Assembly (NCBI RefSeq): GCF_002161065.1
Contig: NZ_NFLV01000014.1
Coordinates: 1 to 64,000 of the forward strand
Source: Eubacterium sp. An11
GTDB taxonomy: Bacteria; Bacillota; Clostridia; Lachnospirales; Lachnospiraceae
Length of the DNA stretch: 64,000 nucleotides
Reading direction: 5' to 3'
A program made the translations under genes and the position numbers. Below are positions 7,703-16,256 of this stretch, in pieces. Within the stretch, counting starts at the first letter, position 1. Every line of letters starts with the position of its first letter. The notes under the pieces are model-generated. The model saw only the letters and a list, made by a program, of their open reading frames with translations. It was not told the DNA's origin and ran no database searches.

Positions 7703-9247
7703 TCACAATCCCATCAGCGAACCCGCGTAGCAAATGATTCCTGCCAGCACAACATAGATAACAAAATATTTAAATACCGACCGCAAAATCTGACTTTCCG
7801 AACCCACCGCATTTATGGCTCCGGCTCCGATGGCAATTCCCTGCGGACAGATCATCTTTCCGATGCCGGCTCCCATAACGTTTGCCGCTGCCATCCAGGA
7901 AGGATTCAATCCCAGAGAAATCGCCGTCTGGCTCTGCAGCCCGCCAAACAATACGCAGGTGGACGTCCCCGAGCCGGTGACAAAGGCCCCAAGAGCTCCG
8001 ATCAGAGGGGAAATCAGCGGATAGAACGGGCCTGTGGCAACCACCAGCATACTGGCAATATCCGAAATCATGCCGCTGTACCCCATAATTTTGGCCGTAG
8101 CCATGACACTGCAGATAGTAAGAATGGTTTTCCAGTATTTCTTTAAGGTTTCACCCAGCACCCGCAGCATAGTTCCCGCCGACGCCTTTTGTATGAAACC
8201 TCCGATTATCGCCGCAATAAAAATCATGATTCCCGGCGTATTAATCCAGCTGAAGGTCAGAGTACCTCCTCCTTCCCCCGCATAGACAATCACCGAAGTG
8301 GCAATGCCGGCGATCAGATTGTGAATCGGCGGACATAAAGTCGAGGTAAAGATCAGCAGGAAGAAAATGAGAATGAAAGGGCTCCACGCCTTGACTCCTT
8401 CCGATATACTAAGTCCGACGACTTTGTCATCTTCCGCTAACGGTATCGCGTATTCTTCCTCTGGGTTTTTGTTCAAAAATCTCGCCGCCACAATCATACA
8501 GATCAACGAAATGATGGAACCTATAATATTTGGCAGTTCGCATCCGATAACCTGAGCTGCAATAAACCACGGTACCGTGAAGGACAGCGCTGCGATAAAC
8601 ACCATCGGCAGTACTCCCTTTAATGCTTTGAATCCTTTTCCCATGATAAACACCATGAAAAACGGGGATAAAAATGTGAGTATGCATTGAATGAGAGCTA
8701 CATTTCCTGATAATGGAAGAACATCAAGTCCCGTTATTGAAGCGAGAGTCACTGTTGGGACTCCCACAGAACCAAACGCCGTCGGCGTTGAGTTCACCAC
8801 CAGACACGCCAGTACCGCGCGCATCGGATCAAGCCCAATTCCCACCAGCATGGAAGCCGGTATGGCAACCGCCGTTCCAAAACCAGCCATTCCTTCCATG
8901 AAATTGCCAAAGCCCCATCCGATAATAAGTAAAAGAACCCGCTCATCCACAGAAACCCCCGCCAGCATTTTTTTGATAGCTTCCATAGCTCCGGTTTCCA
9001 GCGTCAGATTATAGGTGAATAAAGCTGCTACAATGACAAGACAGATTGGCCACAGTGCGTTCAAAACACCTTCCAGTCCCGCTGTAAGTGTATTGACCAC
9101 ACTCAGTTTCCAATAAAATACTGCGAGCACCGCCGTAAGTAACAGAGCAGCCACACACGCTTTATGTCCTGCAATTTTTAGTACACTCAAAGCGATGACC
9201 AGCCATAAAATCGGCAAAATCGCAAGAACAAATCTCAAAAATAACAA
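7703..9247 (-). CDS. lctP: L-lactate permease (LctP family)
   Basis: A polytopic inner-membrane protein of 514 residues with about 12-14 hydrophobic segments. It matches the LctP family, which imports lactate (and glycolate) with protons. Motifs seen are GNFMEGMAGFGTAVAIP, the NSTPTAFGSVG segment and the FVTGSGTSTCVLFGGLQ segment near the C-terminus. The best start is TTG at 9247, seven bases after GGGAGGG. It gives the family N-terminus LLFLRFVLAILPILW, while the longer frame to 9277 would run through the operator. It is the first gene of the lactate operon, directly behind a promoter with two candidate repressor sites. Confidence 0.92.
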   Translation of the reverse strand: MLFLRFVLAILPILWLVIALSVLKIAGHKACVAALLLTAVLAVFYWKLSVVNTLTAGLEGVLNALWPICLVIVAALFTYNLTLETGAMEAIKKMLAGVSVDERVLLLIIGWGFGNFMEGMAGFGTAVAIPASMLVGIGLDPMRAVLACLVVNSTPTAFGSVGVPTVTLASITGLDVLPLSGNVALIQCILTFLSPFFMVFIMGKGFKALKGVLPMVFIAALSFTVPWFIAAQVIGCELPNIIGSIISLICMIVAARFLNKNPEEEYAIPLAEDDKVVGLSISEGVKAWSPFILIFFLLIFTSTLCPPIHNLIAGIATSVIVYAGEGGGTLTFSWINTPGIMIFIAAIIGGFIQKASAGTMLRVLGETLKKYWKTILTICSVMATAKIMGYSGMISDIASMLVVATGPFYPLISPLIGALGAFVTGSGTSTCVLFGGLQSQTAISLGLNPSWMAAANVMGAGIGKMICPQGIAIGAGAINAVGSESQILRSVFKYFVIYVVLAGIICYAGSLMGL

Positions 9248-9263
9248 TTTAATTCCCTCCCTT

Positions 9264-9278
9264 AATGGGTCACCCAAT
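9264..9278. promoter_or_regulatory. Candidate GntR/LldR operator 1 at the lctP promoter
   Basis: The sequence AATGG-GTCAC-CCAAT is a near-perfect palindrome (one arm mismatch). It lies just downstream of the lctP -10 box and upstream of the lctP ribosome site, where a bound repressor would block transcription. It shares its arm-N5-arm design with the site at 9381-9399. Confidence 0.6.
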
Positions 9279-9290
9279 ATTTATGATTTA

Positions 9291-9318
9291 ATTATATCAT
9301 CTACGGATTTTTATGCAA
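9291..9318 (-). promoter_or_regulatory. lct operon promoter
   Basis: On the minus strand TTGCAT (9313-9318), a 16-bp spacer and a perfect TATAAT (9291-9296) give a promoter about 45 nt upstream of the lctP start. Operator-like palindromes lie on both sides. Confidence 0.65.
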
Positions 9319-9380
9319 TACCCTTTATTTTTTTCGTCGTTTTTACAGATTTTTGGGCATATTTTTTAGTATTAATTCAT

Positions 9381-9399
9381 ATATTGGGTTGTCCAATAT
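9381..9399. promoter_or_regulatory. Candidate GntR/LldR operator 2 upstream of the lctP promoter
   Basis: The sequence ATATTGG-GTTGT-CCAATAT is a perfect palindrome with 7-bp arms and a 5-bp centre. It lies about 60 bp upstream of the -35 box. Its centre is about 120 bp from operator 1, a distance compatible with DNA looping by a dimeric or tetrameric FCD regulator. Confidence 0.6.
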
Positions 9400-9582
9400 A
9401 ATCTTTGAGTGTATTTTTTATCTTGTTCTTCCCGACAAACAGCAATTATTTACCCTGTATTGCGAAACATATAATTTTTAGTCGGATTTTTTTGTCATTT
9501 CATCCATTTGCTGATTTTGACTATATTTTTTTGTTATTTTTTTCACTCGGCTGTTCCATTTATGGGATATTTTTTCAGACAA

Positions 9583-9618
9583 AAATTGCGGGGATACAGA
9601 CCGCTGTCCCCGCAATTT
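9583..9618. terminator. Terminator after the EamA transporter
   Basis: A 12-bp perfect stem, AAATTGCGGGGA with TCCCCGCAATTT, has a 12-nt loop and is followed on the minus strand by TTTTTGTC. It ends the transporter transcript upstream of the lct promoter. The AT-rich stretch 9400-9582 shows no gene. Confidence 0.85.
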
Positions 9619-9658
9619 CACAAAAAACAGATATGCATTTAAAGAAACAGGCTCATTT

Positions 9659-10585
9659 TCAGATTGTCAGCAGCAACGTTCCTCCGACAATCATAATAAG
9701 CCCCTCTAATCCCTTTCGGCTCAGTTTTTCCCGAAAGACAACATAAGAAAATATGACAGTAACTACAATACTCAGTTTATCTACCGGCACCACGACACTG
9801 GCCGGACCGGTCTGAAGGGCTCGGTAGTAGCACAGCCAGGAACCCCCGGTGGCAAAACCGGATAAGATAAGAAAAATCCAGCTTTTCCGGTCTATTTTTC
9901 TGACCTCTGATAATTGGCCTGTGACGGCCACCACCAGCCATGCCATGATCAAAACCACAATAGTCCGGATTGCAGTGCCAAGATTTGACTCCACCCCTTC
10001 AATGCCGACCTTTCCCAGAATAGAAGTCAGACTGGCAAAAAAAGCGCTGCCAAAGGCGTAAAGAAGCCAGGTATAACTTCCTGACCGTTTCTGTCCCGGG
10101 GACGATTGGTTATCCCCATTCTTTTCTGTCTCCGGTTCCGTCTGTTTTTCCGGCTGAGCATGAGAGACTTTCTTTTCAATCATCAGAAGAGTCCCCACGC
10201 CTATGAGCACCATACAGACTATTTTCAGGACAGAAATTCCTTCACCCAGAAAAATAAACGCCAAAAGCATTGTCAAAACTACGCTGCATTTGTCCACCGG
10301 AGTCACCTTATTAATGTCTCCGATCTGCAGCGCATGAAAATAGCACAGCCAGGAGGCTCCCGTGGCAATTCCCGACAGTACCAGAAATATTAATGTTCTG
10401 GCAGAAATCTCCGGGATTTCTGACTGACTTCCCACAATAAAAACCATCAGCCAGGAAAACAGCAGTACTACCACTGTCCTGACCGCTGTCGCCACATTGG
10501 AATCGGTATTTTTAATTCCGCATTTGGCAAGAATCGCCGTAAGTCCTGCAAATCCCGCGGAGCCAAAAGCAAACAATAACCACAT
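9659..10585 (-). CDS. EamA/DMT-family transporter
   Basis: A 308-residue membrane protein made of two homologous EamA halves, about residues 1-137 and 170-308, each with five hydrophobic segments. Both halves share the pattern GSAxFAxLTxILxKxGI...VATAVRT/LGTAIRT and LSGxATGxSWLCYxxALQxG, so an internal duplication is obvious. A charged, predicted cytoplasmic linker of about 30 residues (QPEKQTEPETEKNG) joins them. Family members export amino acids, sugars or other metabolites; the substrate cannot be inferred here. It is monocistronic, closed by the terminator at 9583-9618. Confidence 0.85.
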   Translation of the reverse strand: MWLLFAFGSAGFAGLTAILAKCGIKNTDSNVATAVRTVVVLLFSWLMVFIVGSQSEIPEISARTLIFLVLSGIATGASWLCYFHALQIGDINKVTPVDKCSVVLTMLLAFIFLGEGISVLKIVCMVLIGVGTLLMIEKKVSHAQPEKQTEPETEKNGDNQSSPGQKRSGSYTWLLYAFGSAFFASLTSILGKVGIEGVESNLGTAIRTIVVLIMAWLVVAVTGQLSEVRKIDRKSWIFLILSGFATGGSWLCYYRALQTGPASVVVPVDKLSIVVTVIFSYVVFREKLSRKGLEGLIMIVGGTLLLTI

Positions 10586-10635
10586 ACTTCTTTCCTTCTT
10601 TCTGTATTCACCATGTGCTTACTGATTTATATTTT

Positions 10636-11994
10636 TTATGACAGACTTTGTTGTATGATCTGTATTTTCTCACGCCCGTGGACAGCTTCCAGCACCCGCT
10701 CCACCTGTCTGCGGCTGCCCGGAAGAACGTGCAATAACACCCGTATTCCGCTGCCCTCAAAAGCTTTTTTATGACATTTCTTCCATTGATTTCCCGGCAG
10801 GAAAATCTCTTTCAGGAGAATGTCCCCGGCAAAAGCCTTCGCCCCGATGTTCCGGAGATTTTTTCCACACCAAAGACTCCTCATCCGACGACAGCCGGCC
10901 AGTCCCCGTTCTTCCACATATCGCACAGAATCCGGCAGACATAACTTCTCCATATGGATACATTCCGCCAGAGCATGGGGACCGATTCCCTCGACAGTAT
11001 AATAATAATCTCCCAGCTTCACTCTGTCCGGCAATGTAATCCGCACAGATTTTGTATCAATGTACTTTGTCAGGACCACCGTTCCATTTTTTACTGACGG
11101 ATTGACAATCCGGTAAGTGCCTCTGCCGCTGCCGGCTTCTCTTCCCACAGGATTGGAAAATGTCCATCGCGCATAAATATCACAGCTTCCTTCCACTTTT
11201 TCCGGCGTTTTTGACCAGCCAAGGTCGTACCCCTTCCGGGAAATGTCCGGGAAAGCAACAGGATCACCATAATGACAGATCGTCTTTGCAATCGTTTTCT
11301 CCTCATCATAAAATGTAATGGTATATTCATTATATATGGAGGAAAACACCGCATATATGTCCATATTTTCCATCACCTGTGCTGACGGCTGACTCCACCC
11401 CTGAAAGAGATAATGATATACGGCATCCCTTTCTTTCTTCGGTTCATCCGGCGGTTCCGCCTTTTTTCCGTATTCCACCTGCTCTTCTTTCAGAAGTGAA
11501 CCGTCCTCATGAAAAAAACGGACCTGAAATACCTTTCTTTTTTTCTTAAAAACCGCCCGGACATTGATATCTTCCTTTACACAATCCAGCGGCCGGCTCC
11601 ATCGATCAAATATATATTCATATTCCTCATCCTCTTCTTTTTCAGGATGAATCTCCGCCTTCGCCGGACTGCCGTAGGGCACACTCTCCATTCCCAGCAG
11701 CCGGTCATTTTCATGGAAATACATGACCAGATATTTTTTGGGAACTTCCTCATAGACGGCTTTTACCACCAGATTACTCTCCACTCTGGAATAGTCGGTA
11801 TCCCAACGGGCAAAGATCGTCTCCTGATGCTCCGTCTCTCCTTTTTTTGCCGGAACATCCGGAGGATGCGCTGTCTCACCTGCCGGAACAAAGGCTGTCT
11901 TAAGGACAGTATTGTCTTCATCCTGGAAGACGACGATATATTTCTTTTTTACCTTCTTTTTCTCTGCCATGATTCCTCTCTTTTTCTCTGCCAT
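10636..11994 (-). CDS. Repeat protein: four InlB/MucBP-like beta repeats plus BspA-type leucine-rich segment, no signal peptide
   Basis: A 452-residue protein (444 if ATG 11970 is used, which has AGAGG four bases ahead). Residues 15-280 hold four repeats of about 65 residues with the pattern Y-x-V-x-F-x-x-E-D-x...V-x-Y-G...F-x-x-W-S-x...I-x-A-V-F/Y, as in Listeria-Bacteroides (InlB B) or MucBP repeats. Residues about 330-425 resemble BspA-type leucine-rich repeats (PHALAECIHMEKLCLPDSVRYVE). Such domains are normally exported surface parts, yet this protein begins MAEKKRGIMAEKKKVKKKY with no signal peptide, membrane anchor or sorting motif. The 15-base stretch ATGGCAGAGAAAAAG occurs twice at the start. 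It lies downstream of a LytTR regulator in the same orientation. Function unknown. Confidence 0.7.
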   Translation of the reverse strand: MAEKKRGIMAEKKKVKKKYIVVFQDEDNTVLKTAFVPAGETAHPPDVPAKKGETEHQETIFARWDTDYSRVESNLVVKAVYEEVPKKYLVMYFHENDRLLGMESVPYGSPAKAEIHPEKEEDEEYEYIFDRWSRPLDCVKEDINVRAVFKKKRKVFQVRFFHEDGSLLKEEQVEYGKKAEPPDEPKKERDAVYHYLFQGWSQPSAQVMENMDIYAVFSSIYNEYTITFYDEEKTIAKTICHYGDPVAFPDISRKGYDLGWSKTPEKVEGSCDIYARWTFSNPVGREAGSGRGTYRIVNPSVKNGTVVLTKYIDTKSVRITLPDRVKLGDYYYTVEGIGPHALAECIHMEKLCLPDSVRYVEERGLAGCRRMRSLWCGKNLRNIGAKAFAGDILLKEIFLPGNQWKKCHKKAFEGSGIRVLLHVLPGSRRQVERVLEAVHGREKIQIIQQSLS

Positions 11995-12102
11995 CTTTCC
12001 GCCGCTGCTCTTTCCTGACAGATTTTCTCTGTCTCAGCCTGCCGGCCAAAGTACTTTACTACGCCTCATCCTGCCCGACGGAGCGGCTTTTTTGCCCGCA
12101 CG

Positions 12103-12819
12103 TTATAAATTCATGTATCTGACAAACATTTTCTGAAATTCTTTATTATATTTTCGTCCGATAGGCAGGCGCTCTCCATTCTGCAGATAGATATACATCC
12201 GGTTGATTTCTCTCACACATTGCATATTGACCAGGAAACTGTGATGGCAGCGGCAGAACTGCTCTGCCGGCAGCATGCGTTCCATCTCTGTCAGCGACAT
12301 GGTAAATTCTTTATTCTCCCCATCACAGTGAACAATAATATGATGGTTGGAACTTTCCACATAGCATAGCTCCTCCAGAGAAAAACTGACCATCTTATTC
12401 TTTTTCCGGAGAACCAGTGTTTTTGGCTTGTGCCGAAGTTCCCAGTCTATACACAGCGCTTCTCCCAATTTCCGTGGACTGACAGGCTTCAGGAGAAAAT
12501 GAACCGGCTGTACATCGTACCCTTCCTGCAGATACTCCTCATACCCGGAAATAAATATGATACTGATCCTGTCTCCTCTGTCACGAAGAGCGTGCGCCAG
12601 TTCCATTCCATTTATTCCGCTATCCATCATAATATCCAGTATCAGAATATCAAAAATATCTTTTTCACTTTCCAGCCGATCTTCCAGCTCCCGCGCAGAG
12701 GAAAACAGCGTCAATTGGTGCGGGATGTTCCTTTCCTGAAGAACAGCATCACACAGCTCGCGGAGTCCTTCTCTCTCAACGCCGTCATCTTCGCAGATCG
12801 CCAGACGATATACATTCAC
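12103..12819 (-). CDS. LytTR-family response regulator
   Basis: A 238-residue response regulator. The N-terminal receiver domain (1-120) has the acidic pair ED at 10-11, the phospho-acceptor Asp in ILILDIMMDSG near 60, and the conserved lysine in FLLKPVS. Residues about 135-238 form a LytTR DNA-binding domain (ELCYVESSNHHIIVHC, then CRCHHSFLVNM and LPIGRKY). GTG at 12819 follows GGAGGAAATGTT and is the likely start. No sensor kinase is adjacent, so it is an orphan within the window. The next gene downstream is the signal-less repeat protein, 108 nt away, and could be a target or partner. Family members control virulence, bacteriocin or lysis genes. Confidence 0.88.
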   Translation of the reverse strand: MNVYRLAICEDDGVEREGLRELCDAVLQERNIPHQLTLFSSARELEDRLESEKDIFDILILDIMMDSGINGMELAHALRDRGDRISIIFISGYEEYLQEGYDVQPVHFLLKPVSPRKLGEALCIDWELRHKPKTLVLRKKNKMVSFSLEELCYVESSNHHIIVHCDGENKEFTMSLTEMERMLPAEQFCRCHHSFLVNMQCVREINRMYIYLQNGERLPIGRKYNKEFQKMFVRYMNL

Positions 12820-12864
12820 AACATTTCCTCCTTTCTCTTTCGCGCTCCTGCCCTACCGGTCGCT

Positions 12865-13341
12865 TTATTTACACACGTCCGCATACTGCCCGTCGGTAAT
12901 CCGCACCAGATCGTCCGGCGCACAGGCAATCTGAGCGCCGATTTTGCCGGCGCTTACCATGATCACCGGCTGCTCTTTGGCCGTCTCATGATAGGTCGTC
13001 CGGTATGCTTTTTTCATGCCCACAGGGGAGCATCCTCCCCGGATATATCCGGTCACCTTGTTGATGTCCTTCACATGGATCATTTCCACGGACTTGGCTC
13101 CCACGGCTTTGGCTGCCTTCTTCAGGTCCAGTTCTTCCGCCACCGGAATGACAAACACGAAGTATTCCTTTTTATTGCTGACGGTCACCAGCGTTTTAAA
13201 TACCTGCTCTGGATTCTGACCGGTCAGCTCCGCCACTGTCACTCCATCCACGGCCTCCTTGCCATGGGGATAAAACTTCGCCTCATAATCTATTTTCTCT
13301 TTTTCAAGAATACGCATAACATTGGTCTTTGTCTCTTTCAT
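12865..13341 (-). CDS. ybaK: YbaK/EbsC-type Cys-tRNA(Pro) deacylase
   Basis: A 158-residue protein of the YbaK/prolyl-tRNA editing family. It hydrolyses cysteine wrongly attached to tRNA-Pro. Family features are the start KTNVMRILEKEKIDYEAK, the conserved KTLV segment after PEQVF, and the RGGCSPVGMKK and SAGKIGAQIACAPDDLV motifs near the C-terminus. The start at 13341 follows AAGGAGCGACAATC; longer in-frame starts enter the trpA terminator region. It appears to be a single-gene unit. Related domains can have other aminoacyl-tRNA specificities, so the exact substrate is assigned by family. Confidence 0.88.
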   Translation of the reverse strand: MKETKTNVMRILEKEKIDYEAKFYPHGKEAVDGVTVAELTGQNPEQVFKTLVTVSNKKEYFVFVIPVAEELDLKKAAKAVGAKSVEMIHVKDINKVTGYIRGGCSPVGMKKAYRTTYHETAKEQPVIMVSAGKIGAQIACAPDDLVRITDGQYADVCK

Positions 13342-13425
13342 GATTGTCGCTCCTTGCTGTTGTATGTTTATTTTATCTTTCCCTGTTATTGTACCCGATT
13401 CCCATGAATAGTCAATGAAAAGAAT

Positions 13426-13453
13426 CAGCACCCCGCATTTTGGCGGGATGCTG
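13426..13453 (-). terminator. Terminator of the trp operon
   Basis: On the minus strand CAGCATCCCGC pairs with GCGGGGTGCTG (11 bp with one G-U pair) around a 6-nt loop, followed by the T-rich ATTCTTTTC. It lies about 70 nt after the trpA stop. Confidence 0.75.
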
Positions 13454-13522
13454 TCATACAGTATCTTTTTATACAGTTATCTTCTATATTAAACCATCTT
13501 TGGCGTCAATTTCTCAGATTTT

Positions 13523-14329
13523 TTACCGCTTTGCCGCCTGTGCCAGCCCTTCTTTGAAGGTCCGCACGTAGTCTTTTGCTTTTTCCAGGTCGTAGCCGGA
13601 CTCTTCCATCAGTTCGATAAAGTGGGTTCCCACAATACAGCCGTCGATGGTATCCATGAAGTTTGCCACATCATCGGCGGTGCGGATGCCAAAGCCCATC
13701 ATGACAGGAATCTTTGAGACAGCCTTTACATTTTCCAGGTAAGATCGGACATTTTTGTGGAAATCTGCCGCCTGGCCGGTGACACCCATGGAGGAGACGC
13801 AGTAAACGAATCCCCGGGCATTTTCGAGAATCATCGGGATACGGTCTGCGGAGACCGGAGCCACCAGCTGGATGAGAATCGGCGCATTGTCCACCCGGTC
13901 AAGGGCCTCCGTCAGTTCATCCTGCTCTTCCTTTGGAAGATCCGGGATAATGAGACCATCCACGCCCACGGCGGCGCATTTTTCCACAAAGGCATCCACG
14001 CCATAGTGAAGGACGGTATTATAGTACATCATGTATACGATGGGCACCTGACAGTCCCGGCGCACTTCTTCCACAGCGTCAAATACTTTTCGCACATTGG
14101 TTCCCTTACAGATGGAGCGGTAAGACGCATCCTGGATCACAGGGCCGTCAGCCGTAGGATCTGAAAACGGAATCCCCAGCTCAATGACGTCGATGCCCGC
14201 TTCCGCCTCGGCGCGGATCAAAGCTTTGGTGCCTTCCATGTCCGGCAGCCCGGCTGTCATATATGTGATAAATGCCTTCTGGCCATTTTCCTGTAACTCT
14301 CTCATTCGTTTTTCAATCCGGTTTTCCAT
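13523..14329 (-). CDS. trpA: Tryptophan synthase alpha chain
   Basis: A 268-residue TIM-barrel enzyme that cleaves indole-3-glycerol phosphate to indole and glyceraldehyde-3-phosphate, passing indole to TrpB through a tunnel. The catalytic Glu and Asp lie in VIELGIPFSDPTADGPVIQ. The phosphate-binding MGFGIRTADDV and the GCIVGTHF segment are present. The ATG at 14329 begins one base after the trpB stop, so translation is coupled. It is the last gene of the operon, followed by a terminator. Length and motifs are normal. Confidence 0.96.
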   Translation of the reverse strand: MENRIEKRMRELQENGQKAFITYMTAGLPDMEGTKALIRAEAEAGIDVIELGIPFSDPTADGPVIQDASYRSICKGTNVRKVFDAVEEVRRDCQVPIVYMMYYNTVLHYGVDAFVEKCAAVGVDGLIIPDLPKEEQDELTEALDRVDNAPILIQLVAPVSADRIPMILENARGFVYCVSSMGVTGQAADFHKNVRSYLENVKAVSKIPVMMGFGIRTADDVANFMDTIDGCIVGTHFIELMEESGYDLEKAKDYVRTFKEGLAQAAKR

Positions 14330-14330
14330 C

Positions 14331-15515
14331 TTATTTATACCCCCTGTCCTTAAAATAATCAGCAATGGTGTGAACGTCTTTATCTCCTCGTCCGGAGAGG
14401 TTTACGACCATGATCTGATCCGGCGTCATATCTTTTGCTTTTTTAAATGCGTAGGCGAGGGCATGGGCGCTCTCAATGGCGGGTATGATTCCTTCGGTCT
14501 TGCACAGTTCCAGAAGAGCCTCCATGGCCTCATCGTCGGTGACAGACACGTACTGCGCCCGGCCGCTGTCATGCAGATAAGCGTGCTCCGGTCCCACGCC
14601 CGGATAATCCAGCCCCGCGGAAATGGAGTGGGCGATCTGTACGTTGCCGTCCTCATCCTGCAGCAGGTACGAACGCATACCGTGAAGAACGCCCGCCTGT
14701 CCCACAGAAAATGCGCTGGCATGTTTCCCGGTCTCGATACCGCAGCCGGCGGCTTCCACGCCGATGAGCTGCACATCTTTTTCATCAATAAATTCCGCAA
14801 ACATTCCAATGGAATTGGAGCCGCCGCCCACACAGGCGATGACGCAGTCCGGCAGCCGGCCTTCTTTTTCCAGAATCTGCTTTTTAGTTTCCACACTGAT
14901 GACCCGCTGGAACTGTTTTACCATCTCCGGGTACGGATGCGGCCCCACAGCGGAACCAATGATGTAGAAGGTATCCTCCGCATTTTTTGCCCAGGTACGG
15001 ATCGCTTCGTTGGTGGCATCCTTCAATGTACGGCTTCCCGTCTTCACGCATTCCACCCGGGCGCCGAGCATTTCCATCCGGAAAACATTGAGGGCCTGTC
15101 TTGCCATATCCTCCTCACCCATATACACGGTACATTCCATACCGAAGAGGGCCGCTCCGGTGGCGGTGGCCACGCCGTGCTGACCGGCTCCGGTCTCGGC
15201 AATGACTTTTTTCTTTCCCATACGTTTTGCCAGAAGGATCTGTCCGATGACATTGTTGATCTTGTGGGCGCCGGTATGATTCAGATCCTCCCGTTTCAAA
15301 TAGATTTTTGTTCCATATTTTTCCGACAGTTTTTCCGCCAGATAAAGAGGTGTCTCTCGCCCCACATAGTCTTTCAGGTAATATTCATATTCTCTGATAA
15401 ATTCCGGATCTTTGATGGCCTCCCGGTACGCTGTTTCCAGTTCCTTTAAGGTATTCATCAAAGATTCCGCCACATATTGTCCGCCGTATTCTCCATATTG
15501 TTTATTGTTCATCAT
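14331..15515 (-). CDS. trpB: Tryptophan synthase beta chain
   Basis: A 394-residue PLP enzyme joining indole and serine into tryptophan. The PLP lysine lies in [12 protein letters not shown] near residue 84. The [10 protein letters not shown] catalytic-loop motif, the glycine-rich [10 protein letters not shown] phosphate pocket and the C-terminal [10 protein letters not shown] are all present, identifying the standard TrpB1 form that works with TrpA. The gene overlaps the end of trpF by 14 nt and is joined to trpA by one base. Confidence 0.97.
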   Translation of the reverse strand: MMNNKQYGEYGGQYVAESLMNTLKELETAYREAIKDPEFIREYEYYLKDYVGRETPLYLAEKLSEKYGTKIYLKREDLNHTGAHKINNVIGQILLAKRMGKKKVIAETGAGQHGVATATGAALFGMECTVYMGEEDMARQALNVFRMEMLGARVECVKTGSRTLKDATNEAIRTWAKNAEDTFYIIGSAVGPHPYPEMVKQFQRVISVETKKQILEKEGRLPDCVIACVGGGSNSIGMFAEFIDEKDVQLIGVEAAGCGIETGKHASAFSVGQAGVLHGMRSYLLQDEDGNVQIAHSISAGLDYPGVGPEHAYLHDSGRAQYVSVTDDEAMEALLELCKTEGIIPAIESAHALAYAFKKAKDMTPDQIMVVNLSGRGDKDVHTIADYFKDRGYK

Positions 15516-16254
15516 GCACCATCCTTATTATTTTTTTCATTTTCTCCGGGTCTTTGCCCCGGGCTTTTATTATCTTCTTTTCTTCTCCGGCACAGCGTCC
15601 GCTTTCATCCGGATCTCTGTCCCGAACGCTGTCTGTTCCGCTGCCCGGATGTCTGCTCTGACCGCCGTTTACACCGCCGGAATTCGGTTCTTCATATTCC
15701 ACTGCGGAACTCACGTCAATGCCGTCGGGGCCGACCCGGGCAATGGCTTCCCGCACGTTGCCCTCATGGATCCCCCCTGCCAGAAACAACAGCCTGCCAT
15801 CCCTTGGAATCTGGTCCATCAGGGACCAGTCAAAGGTTTCGCCGCTGCCGGGATTCTTGGAATCGAAAATGTATCCGGCAATTTTATCCAGGCGGCTCAT
15901 CTCCCCGAAGGCATCCATATCGCTGACATTGAAGGCCCGCAGTACAGGCAGCCGCACGGCTTCATAGACTTCCGGGTCAAGGCTGCCATGGATCTGAATA
16001 TAATCAAATCCGGCTTTCTGAATCATCCCGACCTGTTCCACAGTGGGTGAGACTGTCACTGCAACGCTTTTCACGCGGCTGTCCAGTTTCTCTTTAAGCT
16101 TTGCCGCCTCCGAAATCTCCAGATTCCGTTTGCTTTTTGGAAAAAACAGAACGAAACCTGCAAAGTCCGGAAGAAATGTATTGGCATACTCCACATCTTT
16201 TCCTGTGGTCAGGCCGCAGATTTTTATGAGTGTTCTTTTCGGTTTCCCACACAT
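15502..16254 (-). CDS. trpF: Phosphoribosylanthranilate isomerase with a C-terminal insertion
   Basis: A 250-residue TIM-barrel isomerase making carboxyphenylaminodeoxyribulose phosphate. The catalytic Cys lies in LIKICGLT and the catalytic Asp in [12 protein letters not shown]. The phosphate-binding [10 protein letters not shown] and GIDVSSAVE segments are normal. The start at 16254 gives the typical N-terminus. Between GIDVSSAVE and the final helix ([13 protein letters not shown]) there are about 40 extra residues rich in Gly, Ser, Arg and Asp ([17 protein letters not shown]). Most TrpF proteins are 200-210 residues. The insert looks unstructured and lies where product would not be touched, so activity is probably kept. 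Confidence 0.92.
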   Translation of the reverse strand: MCGKPKRTLIKICGLTTGKDVEYANTFLPDFAGFVLFFPKSKRNLEISEAAKLKEKLDSRVKSVAVTVSPTVEQVGMIQKAGFDYIQIHGSLDPEVYEAVRLPVLRAFNVSDMDAFGEMSRLDKIAGYIFDSKNPGSGETFDWSLMDQIPRDGRLLFLAGGIHEGNVREAIARVGPDGIDVSSAVEYEEPNSGGVNGGQSRHPGSGTDSVRDRDPDESGRCAGEEKKIIKARGKDPEKMKKIIRMVHDEQ

Positions 16255-16256
16255 TT

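Noticed and set aside
9248-9277. Longer lctP frame starting at 9277
   Set aside because: It runs through the candidate operator and the ribosome site; TTG 9247 gives the family N-terminus at correct spacing.
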